Shown: positions 19,468-27,000, numbered from the stretch's first letter. The stretch: 64,000 nucleotides of DNA from Streptomyces echinoruber (GCF_014651135.1 NZ_BMWH01000022.1:62001-126000); one strand, 5' to 3'. Program-made: numbers and translations. Notes: generated by a model not told the origin, from the letters alone.

Positions 19468-19749
19468 TCAGCGGATCGCGAAGCCGTCGTAGCCGCCGCG
19501 GGGTGTGTCCCAGATCTCGGTGACACCGTCCACGTGCCCGGGCGTGTCGCCGTCGCGGAGCCAGTCGAGGAGGCGCTCGCAGCGCTTCCGCGGGCCCTCC
19601 GCGACCACCTGGACGCGGCCGTCGGCCAGATTGAGAGCAAAACCACTCAGGCCGCCGATCTCCAGCGCCTTGGCCCGTGTGAACCAGCGGAAACCCACAC
19701 CTTGCACGTGTCCGCGCACCCAGGCGACCAGTCGCACTTCCTCGCTCAT
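19468..19749 (-). CDS. acyP: Acylphosphatase
   Basis: This is a complete 93-aa acylphosphatase, which hydrolyses carboxyl-phosphate bonds such as that of 1,3-bisphosphoglycerate or carbamoyl phosphate. The signature [14 protein letters not shown] near residues 15-28 contains the catalytic arginine, and [17 protein letters not shown] contains the catalytic asparagine. The fold and length match the family exactly. It starts with ATG at 19749 ([14 protein letters not shown]) and ends YDGFAIR. It is divergent from the CAP-domain gene, and its true physiological substrate is not indicated by context. Confidence 0.95.
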   Translation of the reverse strand: MSEEVRLVAWVRGHVQGVGFRWFTRAKALEIGGLSGFALNLADGRVQVVAEGPRKRCERLLDWLRDGDTPGHVDGVTEIWDTPRGGYDGFAIR

Positions 19750-19892
19750 GGCTGCAACCTAACCGGCCAATGTCTCCTCCGACACTTACTCCCCTCGCGT
19801 CATGCGGTACCGTCCCCACACCCATGAATCTCATGTGAAACTCGCTCGATCGAGTGGTTTCGGTTCACTGCAAGGACGAGGAAGGCCAGGAG

Positions 19893-21179
19893 ATGGGACG
19901 CCACCGACGCTCCGCCGCCGGCCGCGCCGCCACGGGCCGCGCCACGGGGATCACGGAACCGCACGGTTCCTTCACGCAGTACCGCGCCCCGGGGGACTCG
20001 GACACGGGCGATCGTCCGGTCATGGGCATAGCCCCCTACCTGAACCCGGAGGCGTACGCGGAGGCCCAGGCCCGCAGCGAGGCCTACCTCTTCGCGACCG
20101 ACGGCGGGTTCGCGACCGACGGCGGGTTCGCAACCGACGGTGGGTTCGCAACCGACGGTGGGTTCGCGACCGACGGTGGGTTCGCGACCGACGGCGGACC
20201 GTACGGCGGCCCCTTCGAGGAGCCGTCCCGGCAGTCGTTCCGGGAGCCGTACCCGGGGCCGGACGACACCGCCCTGCTGTCGCCCGAGGGCTTCCTGCCC
20301 GACGGGACGCGCCAGGCCCGCTCGCACCGCCGGAGGAAGAAGGCCGCGACCCCGGTGCGCACCGGGCTGCTGGGCGTCTCGGCGGCCGTGGCGCTCGGCA
20401 CGGTGGCAGTGGCCACGGGTGCCGTGCCGGGGCTGGAGAACTACCGGCTCGGCGGCGGCAGCGGCGCCGACCGGGTGCAGGCCGCCGACTCGCCGACCAA
20501 CGCCCCGACGGAGCAGGGCGGCGCCTCCGGCGGCATCACCGGCGGCGGTACGACCGGCACGCCCGACGGGCGCGGCACCGGCTCGGCCACCAGCCGTGAC
20601 GCCGACCGCTCCGCCTCCCCCTCGCCGTCCGCCTCCGCGCCCTCCTCTTCCGCCGCCGCCTCCTCCTCGGCGGCGCCGGACGACACGCCGTCCACGAAGC
20701 CGTCGGCGACGGCCACGCACGGCAAGCCGAGGACGATCCCCCCGCACCGTGCGACGAAGGCGCCGCACGCCCCGGCGGACGTGCCGGCGACCGCCTCCAA
20801 GGCGGCGGCCGCCGAGGCGCAGGTGCTGCGGCTGGTGAACGAGGAGCGGGCCAAGGTGGGCTGCAGCCCGCTGACCGCCAGCAGCGAGCTGACGAAGCTG
20901 GCCGAGAACTTCAGCGAGGCCATGGCCGAGCAGGGCTTCTTCGACCACACCGACCCCAGCGGGGCCACCCCGTGGGACCGGGCCGCCAAGCTCGGCATAA
21001 GCAACCTCGGCGGCGAGAACATAGCCCGCGGCCAGGCCGACGCCCAGGCCGTGATGGACGCCTGGATGAACAGCCCCGGCCACCGCGCCAACATCCTCAA
21101 CTGCGACTTCAAGACACTGGGCGTGGGCGTCCACTTCGGCGCCGGCGGCCCCTGGTGGACGCAGGACTTCGGCTACTGA
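19893..21179 (+). CDS. Membrane-anchored CAP/SCP-domain protein with hexapeptide repeats
   Basis: The 428-aa protein has four parts. A cytoplasmic N-terminus (MGRHRRSAAGRAATGRATG) includes six tandem copies of FATDGG at residues 67-102. A single transmembrane helix lies at about 157-180 after RRRKKAATPVR. A Ser/Pro/Ala-rich extracellular linker follows. A C-terminal CAP (SCP/PR-1) domain spans residues 308-428, with VLRLVNEERAKVGC, the FFDHTDPSG element, GENIARGQ and GHRANILNC. CAP domains are secreted or surface proteins of varied function. The ATG at 19893 has GAAGG 8 bases upstream. The repeat block is 18 bp times six and may vary in length between strains. Confidence 0.9.
   Translation: MGRHRRSAAGRAATGRATGITEPHGSFTQYRAPGDSDTGDRPVMGIAPYLNPEAYAEAQARSEAYLFATDGGFATDGGFATDGGFATDGGFATDGGFATDGGPYGGPFEEPSRQSFREPYPGPDDTALLSPEGFLPDGTRQARSHRRRKKAATPVRTGLLGVSAAVALGTVAVATGAVPGLENYRLGGGSGADRVQAADSPTNAPTEQGGASGGITGGGTTGTPDGRGTGSATSRDADRSASPSPSASAPSSSAAASSSAAPDDTPSTKPSATATHGKPRTIPPHRATKAPHAPADVPATASKAAAAEAQVLRLVNEERAKVGCSPLTASSELTKLAENFSEAMAEQGFFDHTDPSGATPWDRAAKLGISNLGGENIARGQADAQAVMDAWMNSPGHRANILNCDFKTLGVGVHFGAGGPWWTQDFGY
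20091..20198 (+). repeat. Six 18-bp tandem repeats encoding FATDGG
   Basis: The unit TTCGCGACCGACGGCGGG is repeated six times with only third-base changes (GCG/GCA, GGC/GGT). The perfect phase and near identity point to recent expansion by slippage or recombination. Confidence 0.95.
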
Positions 21180-21202
21180 GATAACCGCAGGTCAGCGAGT
21201 CA

Positions 21203-21219
21203 GCGCGCCTTCGGCGCGC
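21203..21219 (+). terminator. Short hairpin after the CAP-domain gene
   Basis: GCGCGCC (21203-21209) and GGCGCGC (21213-21219) form a 7-bp stem with a TTC loop, 24 bp after the stop codon. It may instead belong to the left end of the IS110 element. Confidence 0.45.
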
Positions 21220-21261
21220 GCCGGGGGCGTGGTAAATGTCGTGGCGCGCGCCGCAGGTGCT

Positions 21262-21480
21262 TCTGTCTGCCCTGACGTGAGCTGATGCCGGTCCGGGACG
21301 CTGAAGGGGTTCGTTCCGGCCGAAACCGATGTCTCTGTGATGCCAGTGAGCTCGCAGGTCAGCGTGGTGCTGGGGGCCGTCCACGGGCACCGTGGAGTGT
21401 TGCTGTGAGCACGGGCGTCAGAATTCCTGTTCCACCCTGGCCCTCCCGGAACGGCGTACCCGGCCGTCCGGTAAGGGAGG
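21262..21480 (+). ncRNA. Candidate bridge RNA region of the IS110 element
   Basis: IS110-group transposases use a structured bridge RNA transcribed from the non-coding left end. This stretch has no coding signal but several short complementary segments. At 21353-21364 it contains CGCAGGTCAGCG, identical to the 12 bases at 21186-21197 at the presumed left flank. In bridge RNAs, the left-target guide has the same sequence as the target top strand, so this match is what a target-binding loop would show. Limits and structure are inferred, not folded. Confidence 0.35.
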
Positions 21481-21490
21481 GAGCAAGGCC

Positions 21491-22735
21491 GTGGACGTAC
21501 TGCACGACCGCTGCGCGGGGGTGGACATCAGCAAGAGGGACGCCAAGGTGTGCGTCCGCACTCCGAGCCCGAAGCGGCGGGGGTCGTTCACCACTCAGAC
21601 CACGACGTGGGGTTCGACAACGAACGCGGTGCTCGCCCTGCGGGACCACCTGCTCGCCGCGCACGTCACCCTCGTGGTGATCGAGGCGACCTCGGACTAC
21701 TGGAAGCCGTTCTGCTACCTGCTGGCCGAGGACCTGAACGTGATCCTCGTCAACGCCCGGCAGGTCAAGAACCTACCCGGCCGCAAGACCGACGTCTCGG
21801 ACGCGGCCTGGCCGGCCCAGCTCGGCGCCCACGGCCTGGTCCGCCCCTCGTTCGTGCCGCCCCAGCCGGTGCGCGAACTGCGGGACCTCACCAGGACCCG
21901 CACCCAGATGACCCGGGAACGCGGCCAGATCGTCCAGCGGCTGGAGAAGCTGCTCGAGGACACCGGCATCAAACTCGCCGCGGTCGCCTCCGACATCATG
22001 GGCGTCTTTGGCCGGGCCATGCTCGAGGCCCTCATCCGCGGGGAACGTGACCCGCAGATGCTCGCGGACCTGGCCAAACGCAAGCTCCGCAACAAGATCC
22101 CCGAGCTCACCGAGGCCCTGACCGGCCGCTTCCGCGACCACCACGCCTTCCTGACCCGCCTGCACTTGGACCAGTACGACCAGCTCACCTGCGCGATCGG
22201 GCAGCTGGATGCGCGGATCGAGGAGGCGATGGTCCCCTTTCGCCCCGCCCTGGACCTGCTCGACACCATCCCCGGGGTCAACCGGGCCGTCGCCGAAGTG
22301 ATCATCGCGGAGACCGGCGGCGACATGAACCGATTCGCCTCCGCCAAGCACCTCGCCTCCTGGGCCGGCGTCTGCCCCGGCCACCACGAGTCCGCCGGCC
22401 ACACCAAGAACACCCGAACCCGCCCCGGCAACCCCTACCTCAAAGGCGCCCTCGGACTGGCGGCCTTCGGCGCGGTGAGAACCAAGGACACCTATCTCCA
22501 GGCCCGTTACAAGCGGCTGACCGCACGCCGCGGCCCGCTCCGCGCCCTGGTCGCCGTCGAGCACTCGATCATTACCGCTATCTGGCACATGCTCATCGAT
22601 CACAAGCCCTACCACGAACTCGGCGGCACCTACTTCGCCCAGCGCGACCCCGAACGCGCCACCCGCCGCGCAATCACCCAGCTCAACCAGCTCGGCTACA
22701 CCGTCACCCTCAACCCGATCGAAGGCGCAGCCTGA
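21491..22735 (+). CDS. IS110-family DEDD transposase
   Basis: The 414-aa protein has a RuvC-like N-terminal domain with the DEDD residues at D12 (CAGVDISK), E65 (VVIEATSDYWKP), D101 and D104 (KTDVSDAAW). The C-terminal Tnp_20 domain (LDTIPGVNRAVAEVI, then NRFASAKHLASWAGVCPGHHESAGHTKN) includes the candidate nucleophile Ser301. All key residues are present and the frame is intact, so it may be active. The start GTG at 21491 (VDVLHDRCAGVD) fits the family; the frame is open about 33 codons further upstream, but that part overlaps the non-coding end. It recombines DNA rather than using a DDE mechanism. Confidence 0.93.
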   Translation: MDVLHDRCAGVDISKRDAKVCVRTPSPKRRGSFTTQTTTWGSTTNAVLALRDHLLAAHVTLVVIEATSDYWKPFCYLLAEDLNVILVNARQVKNLPGRKTDVSDAAWPAQLGAHGLVRPSFVPPQPVRELRDLTRTRTQMTRERGQIVQRLEKLLEDTGIKLAAVASDIMGVFGRAMLEALIRGERDPQMLADLAKRKLRNKIPELTEALTGRFRDHHAFLTRLHLDQYDQLTCAIGQLDARIEEAMVPFRPALDLLDTIPGVNRAVAEVIIAETGGDMNRFASAKHLASWAGVCPGHHESAGHTKNTRTRPGNPYLKGALGLAAFGAVRTKDTYLQARYKRLTARRGPLRALVAVEHSIITAIWHMLIDHKPYHELGGTYFAQRDPERATRRAITQLNQLGYTVTLNPIEGAA

Positions 22736-22831
22736 CCGTCCGCGGCCAAGGAACCGGCGGCCACCATGGCCATCGGGCACCCAGCCCTGTCTCCCTAGCC
22801 CCTGACCTGGACCTATTTACGCGTCAGAGAC

Positions 22832-23522
22832 CTAAAACCCTTCCTGGGCCGTCTCGGGGCCGTCGTCGGCAGGATCGTCCCCCTGGAAAACGCGATCGAC
22901 GGCGGCCCGGGTCCGGGTCTCACTCGACGGCATCAGGTGCGTGTACGTGCGCAGCTTGAAGCCGGGGTCATGGTGGCCCAGGTACTCACTGAGCGCCTTG
23001 ATGCTCTCCCCCGCGTCCAGGAGCACCGAGGCGTAGAAGTGCCTCAGCGCGTGCATGCCGTTGTCCCGCCCGGTCTCGACACCCGCGGCTCGTAGCGCAG
23101 GCCGCCATACGCGGTCGTTGAAACGGTTCCGGTCCAGCGCCATGCCCATGGAGCCGGTGAAGATCAGAGACGCCGTGACCGGAGGACCGTCGAGGGTCTT
23201 CCACGGCAAGGTGACCTCCGTGGCCGGGTGGCGTTTCAGGTGGCCGGCCAGGGCGAAGGCGACGGACTCAGGCAGAGGGACGTCACGCTCCTTGCCTCCC
23301 TTCGGCGGGGCGAACACCGGCCGATGGCGTTGCAGCAGCTTCACCTGCCGGACCACGTGCACCACCCCGCCGAGGAAGTCCACGTCTTCCACGGCCAGGC
23401 CGAAGACCTCCCCCTGCCGCAAGCCGCATCCGGCCGCCACGTTGCGAGGGCCTGGTAGCGCTCCGGCAACGCCGCACGCACCGCCATGACCCGTTCGGCA
23501 GGCCAGGGCTTGACCTTGCGAG
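22832..23522 (-). pseudogene. Tyrosine site-specific integrase, N-truncated and frameshifted
   Basis: The catalytic half of a phage or plasmid-type tyrosine recombinase is present. It has AGCGLRQGEVFGL with the first catalytic Arg, HALRHFYASVLL (H-x-x-R), YLGHHDPGFKLRTYTHL with the second His and the tyrosine region, ending DDGPETAQEGF. A 202-aa frame begins at 23440, but the adjoining upstream sequence, PRKVKPWPAERVMAVRAALPERYQALAT, lies in another frame; a single missing base near 23441 explains the break. All upstream domains (SAM-like and arm-binding) are missing. The upstream limit is marked by a GC-rich hairpin at 23530-23549. It looks like the relic of an integrative element. Confidence 0.85.
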
Positions 23523-23529
23523 GCTCAAG

Positions 23530-23549
23530 CCCCGCCCTTCCGGGCGGGG
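23530..23549. repeat. Perfect hairpin at the integrase break point
   Basis: CCCCGCCC (23530-23537) and GGGCGGGG (23542-23549) pair perfectly around a TTCC loop, preceded by TCAAG. Subterminal hairpins of this type mark ends of IS200/IS605-like and PATE-type elements, so it may be the scar that truncated the integrase. No tnpA or tnpB is present. Confidence 0.5.
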
Positions 23550-23569
23550 AAGGGGGACGATCTCTCACC

Positions 23570-24250
23570 CCGCGCCAAAGTGGGTGGCCGTGGAGCCAAC
23601 CGCCCCGGCCACCCACGATCCCCCACCCCCCTGCCCGCAGTCCTCGGTGCAGCGCTCAGCCGTCGCGCACCTGGGAAAACAGACTCCACAGCCTCACCGC
23701 GGAAACGCTCAGCTCCCCTCATGCTTCGCCAGCCTCACGGGGAGCGCCGCATTCCTCCGGTCAGCGGTCTCCGGCTCGCAGGTCCAAGGCGGGGAGATCC
23801 TGGCCTTCGGCTATCCGGTTGCGCTGTCCCTGCGGCTTCACCGGCCGCCGCCCCGCAGGATCACTCCCCGCCGGCCCGCACCGCGGGCCGGCGCGGGCTC
23901 GGGGCTCTGCTCCTGCCTTCGGCCCGCGCCGCCCCGGCCCCGGCCCCGCGCCACCATCGTTGCCCCTGGGATGATCCGCGTCTCACACCCGGCAACGCCC
24001 GGGGCCGACGCACCGGGCCGGGCCCGATCCTCCCGACCATGGCCCACACGGCCAGACCTCATCCGGCGGACCCGGCACCCTCCCGACAGCCGGCACGCAC
24101 GGGTGCACACCGCACCCCACAGAACAGCTTTGATCCAAAAGCAGGTACGCGACGGCTGAGCGCTTCACCGAAGGCTGCGGGCAGGGGGTGGGGGATCGTG
24201 GGTGGCCGGGGCGGCCAGCTCCGCGACTTTAGCCAGCCACTTTGGCGCGA
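23570..24250. mobile_element. Non-coding segment bounded by ~105-bp inverted repeats
   Basis: The left arm, 23570-23673, and the right arm, 24146-24250, are inverted copies. A core of about 80 bp, running from CGCCCCGGCCACCCACGATC to AGCGCTCAGCCGTCGCG, differs at only a handful of positions, and the outer 20-25 bp diverge more. The 470-bp interior has no convincing gene, but it contains a strong hairpin near 23869-23898. The structure resembles a miniature inverted-repeat element or the remains of one. No target duplication was recognised, and the family is unknown to me. Confidence 0.6.
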
Positions 24251-24255
24251 GCCTC

Positions 24256-24377
24256 GCAGATCATGGCCCAAGATCGGACACTGACGGGCAGGTCCACAAG
24301 CCTGCCCGATCCACGGGCCAGCGTAATGGGCCATGATCACTCGCGCTAAAGCAGCTCCAGGCCAAAGTCGCTACGCC
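24256..24377. repeat. Nested palindromes between the inverted-repeat element and the CRISPR array
   Basis: GATCATGGCCC (24259-24269) and GGGCCATGATC (24327-24337) are inverted. Between them, GGGCAGG and CCTGCCC form an inner stem around 24286-24308. Just outside, CTCGCGCTAAAG and GGCCAAAGTCGC (about 24339-24373) resemble the outer ends of the right arm of the neighbouring element. No coding frame is present. Confidence 0.55.
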
Positions 24378-24393
24378 GACCTTACGCCGTCGT

Positions 24394-24651
24394 CAAACCA
24401 TTCCCTTTAAGGGGGCGTTGCTCGGAAACCCGCTGAACACCACCATCCACAAGCTCAACGAGTGGTTTCTATGCCCTTCGGGCGGGCGTTGTTCGGAAAC
24501 ACCTGCTCATCCAGATGATGCGGGACACCGCCGACATCGTGTTTCTATGCCCTTCGGGCGGGCGTTGTTCGGAAACGGTACGATCTGTCAATCCTATGGA
24601 CATGAAGACCGCTTTGTTTCTATGCCCTTCGGGCGGGCGTTGTTCGGAAAC
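24394..24651 (+). CRISPR. Small CRISPR array: three identical 36-bp repeats plus one degenerate
   Basis: Identical 36-bp repeats lie at 24465-24500, 24541-24576 and 24616-24651. Each begins GTTTCTATGCCC and ends GTTGTTCGGAAAC, with an internal GCCC-TTC-GGGC stem. A fourth copy, 24394-24429, keeps the 3' half but has lost the 5' end. Spacers are 35 nt (24430-24464), 40 nt (24501-24540) and 39 nt (24577-24615). The first two read as uninterrupted coding sequence, as expected of phage or plasmid genes. The GGAAAC end and variable spacer length resemble type III or type I arrays rather than the I-E arrays usual in Streptomyces. No cas gene lies in this window. Confidence 0.9.
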
Positions 24652-25207
24652 CCTTCACCGATTCCGCAGGGTCTGACCTGCGATGATGATGCCCGTTGCG
24701 CAGGAACCATCACAAGAGCGCACCCAGGACGGTGACTCAGGTCACATATTCGTAGATCATGGCTATCACCTGCGGAAACGTGCCGCGCAGAAACCACCCT
24801 TCTGGAGCCACCAGGCTGCGAAGCGGTTACGCTCAGGTCAGCAGGTACACAGCGCGCAGTGAGTGGACGTACCCGGTTCCGATGCCCGGAGCAGCATGGC
24901 AGCGCGGGGAAGGGCATGGGGCGACGGTACAGCAGTGAAGCAGCAACCACCGCAACCACGGTCGGCCGCCGGCAACCCCAAACGACCGCTTGACCGGCTT
25001 CCCAGACCTCAACGGTCGTTCTCCCGTAGTGCGCATCGAGGGAGCATTCGAGACGGCTCCGGATGAGTTCTGGGGCCGTCTCGGGGCCGTCAAAGGGCAC
25101 TCAACGACGACCAACGCTGACAACCACCGACGGCTAAGTCGCAGGTCGCAGCGTTGGTCGATTGCGCGGCCGCAGGCCAGGGACCCGCCCCGGCACTTTT
25201 CGGCTAC
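24652..25207. other. Non-coding remainder of the accessory island
   Basis: No gene is supported in this 556-bp stretch. It contains a dyad GTGACTCAGGTCAC at 24732-24745 and a 19-bp word, GGGCCGTCTCGGGGCCGTC at 25073-25091, identical to 22846-22864 at the 3' end of the integrase remnant and in the same orientation. It may be the debris of a second integrase or of an attachment region. The composition is less G+C-rich than the backbone. Confidence 0.5.
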
Positions 25208-25209
25208 TA

Positions 25210-26369
25210 CTCAGGTTGAACTCGTGGTGTCCGCAGGTCGTGACGGGTCGTGATCCCTGCGGTATGGCCTGGGCATGCGGTATGCGCAAGGGGGCGGACT
25301 GACCCCGGCTGGGCAGGCCAAGCGGGAGCGGCTGCGGTTGGCCGCGGCCGGGCGGTTCAAGAATGGTGAGCGGACGGCCGCGATCGCCCGGGAGTTGCGG
25401 GTGACGGAGCGGTCGGTGCGCAGGTGGCGGCGGGCGTGGGAGGCCGGGGGCGGGGAGGCGCTGCTCTCGGTGGGTCCGGTGTCGGCCGAGCGGCTGAGCG
25501 CGGAGCAGTTCGCGCGACTGGAGCGGGAGCCGGCGCGCGGGCCGCCGGCGCACGGCTGGTCGGAGGACTCGCAGGGCTGGACGCTCAAGCGGATCAAGCT
25601 GCTGATCGGGCGGATGTTCCACGTCGGCTGCACCGTGCAGGGCGTGTGGAAGCTCATGCGCCGGCACGGCTGGTCGGCGCAGGTCCCGGTGCGCCGGGCG
25701 CTGGAACGCGACGAAGAGCAGATCGAGGTGTGGAAGGAGGTGGTGTGGCCGCAGATAAAAGCACCGCGCTCGACCTGGGCGCCGCGGTCTGCTTCGAGGA
25801 CGGGACCGGGCAGGGCATGAGGCCGCCGAAGGGCCGTACCGGGGCCCGGCGCGGGCAGCGGCCGACGGTGCGGGTGCGCGGCAGCAGTCGCGGCCGGGTC
25901 AGCCTGGCCGGCGTGCGGTGCTGCCGGCCCGGGCACCGCCCGCGGATGTTCTTCCGCCCGCACGTCCACCACGGCAGGCACCGCGAGCCGAAGACCTTCA
26001 CCTGGCGCGAGTACCGCGACCTGATCGTCGACACCCACCAGCAACTCGGCACACCCCTGGTGTGGGTCTGGGACAACCTGAACGTCCACCTCCAGCAGGA
26101 GTGGTTCGACTTCGCCGCCGGGCACCAGGACTGGCTGCGGATCTTCCACCTGCCCAGCTACGCACCCGAACTCAACCCGGTCGAGCACCTGTGGTCGCTG
26201 CTCAAGCGCCACCTGGCCGACTTCGCCGCCGCCGACCTCGCCCACCTCACCCGCGCCATCAAGCGCAAGCTCAAGAAGATCCAGTACCGGCCCCACCTGA
26301 TCGAAGGCTGCCTCGCCGGCACCGGGCTGATCATCGAACCGCCGACGGACACCACGAGTTCAACCTGAG
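25210..26369 (+). mobile_element. IS630-family insertion sequence, 1160 bp, intact
   Basis: The ends are perfect 24-bp inverted repeats: CTCAGGTTGAACTCGTGGTG at the left (25210 onward) and its complement ending at 26369. They are flanked by TA at 25208-25209 and 26370-26371, the duplicated dinucleotide target typical of IS630/Tc1-mariner-like elements. A two-frame transposase fills the interior. Removing the element restores a continuous sequence at a single TA. Confidence 0.95.
25275..26368 (+). CDS. IS630-family DDE transposase made by -1 frameshifting
   Basis: ORF A starts at ATG 25275 and encodes the helix-turn-helix part (GERTAAIARELRVTERSVRRWRRAW), reading to 25820 in its own frame. 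ORF B, one base back, contains the DDE domain: CFEDGTGQ, LVWVWDNLNVHLQQEWF and SYAPELNPVEHLWSLLK, ending at 26368. The join is the run A-AAA-G at 25757-25761, where a -1 slip takes ATA-AAA-GCA into AAA-AGC, giving a fused protein of about 364 aa, the usual size. Both halves are undamaged, so programmed frameshifting is more likely than decay. The stop codon of ORF B overlaps the right inverted repeat. Confidence 0.9.
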
Positions 26370-26406
26370 TAGCGGCCACCGCCGAAGACCTGGGGAGGGC
26401 CCGCGG

Positions 26407-27000
26407 TCAGGCCGCCTGTACGGCCTCGCGGCCGGTGCGGAAGACGCGGGCCGTCTGGGCCACCCGGCGGCCGAGGTGCTCGGCCGTGGCCACGTCTGCC
26501 TTGTGGACGGCCTCGGCGCCCTCGTCGACGTTGGTCTGCGCGGCCGCGCCCGTGAAGAAGCCGAGGCGGTTGAGGTCGTTCTCGGAGGCGGTGCTGCTGT
26601 TCCAGCCGGGCAGCAGGCCGAGGTTGACCCAGTGCATGCCGAGCTGCGCGGCCAGGATCTGGAAGAACTGCAGGGTGTGCAGCTTGTCGCCGCTCTTGGA
26701 GCCGGAGTTGGTGAAGCCGGCCGCCAGCTTGTCCTTCCACGCCTGGGTGGCCCAGCGCGTGGAGGTGGCCTCGGCGAAGACGTGGAAGGCGCCGGAGGCG
26801 GTGCCCATGTAGGTCGGCGCGCCGAAGACGATCGCGTCGGACGCGTCCAGCGTCGCCCACTGCTCGTCGGTGATCTCGTCGACCTTGATCAGGTGCACCT
26901 CGGCCCCGGCCTCGGCGGCACCGGCGCGCACGGCCTCGGCGAGCACGGCGGTGTGGCCGTAGCCGGAGTGGTAGGCGATGGAGACGACAGGGGTGGTCAC
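26407..27000 (-). CDS. Flavodoxin-family NAD(P)H:quinone oxidoreductase (WrbA-like)
   Basis: The 197-aa protein has a flavodoxin-type FMN site: VSIAYHSGYGHTAVLAEAV at the N-terminus for the phosphate, FGAPTYMGTASGAFHVFAEAT in the middle, and FTNSGSKSGDKLHTLQFF for the isoalloxazine. This is typical of WrbA-like enzymes, which reduce quinones by two electrons. The GTG at 27000 is preceded by GAGGAG at good distance. It is divergent from an HxlR regulator that shares a strong dyad in the 113-bp gap, a pairing known for quinone or aldehyde stress modules. The exact substrate is unknown. Confidence 0.88.
   Translation of the reverse strand: MTTPVVSIAYHSGYGHTAVLAEAVRAGAAEAGAEVHLIKVDEITDEQWATLDASDAIVFGAPTYMGTASGAFHVFAEATSTRWATQAWKDKLAAGFTNSGSKSGDKLHTLQFFQILAAQLGMHWVNLGLLPGWNSSTASENDLNRLGFFTGAAAQTNVDEGAEAVHKADVATAEHLGRRVAQTARVFRTGREAVQAA

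Larger units (their letters stand above)
21180..22830 (+). mobile_element. IS110-family insertion sequence, ends approximate
   Basis: A complete DEDD transposase gene is preceded by about 310 bp without coding capacity and followed by about 95 bp before the integrase remnant. This is the layout of IS110-group elements, which have no terminal inverted repeats and carry the bridge RNA in the long non-coding end upstream of the transposase. The exact ends cannot be fixed from one copy. The element sits directly behind the CAP-domain gene, whose terminator-like hairpin (21203-21219) may already be flank. Confidence 0.7.

Noticed and set aside
23584-24159. 191-aa plus-strand frame inside the inverted-repeat element
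   Set aside because: The frame includes parts of both inverted arms, is Pro/Arg/His-rich and has no recognisable motif.
24594-25100. 168-aa minus-strand frame overlapping the CRISPR array
   Set aside because: It would translate a CRISPR repeat and spacers and shows no family resemblance beyond the short DGPETAP word shared with the integrase end.
21180-26400. cas, toxin-antitoxin or other defence genes in the island
   Set aside because: I looked on both strands and found only transposases, an integrase remnant and non-coding repeats.
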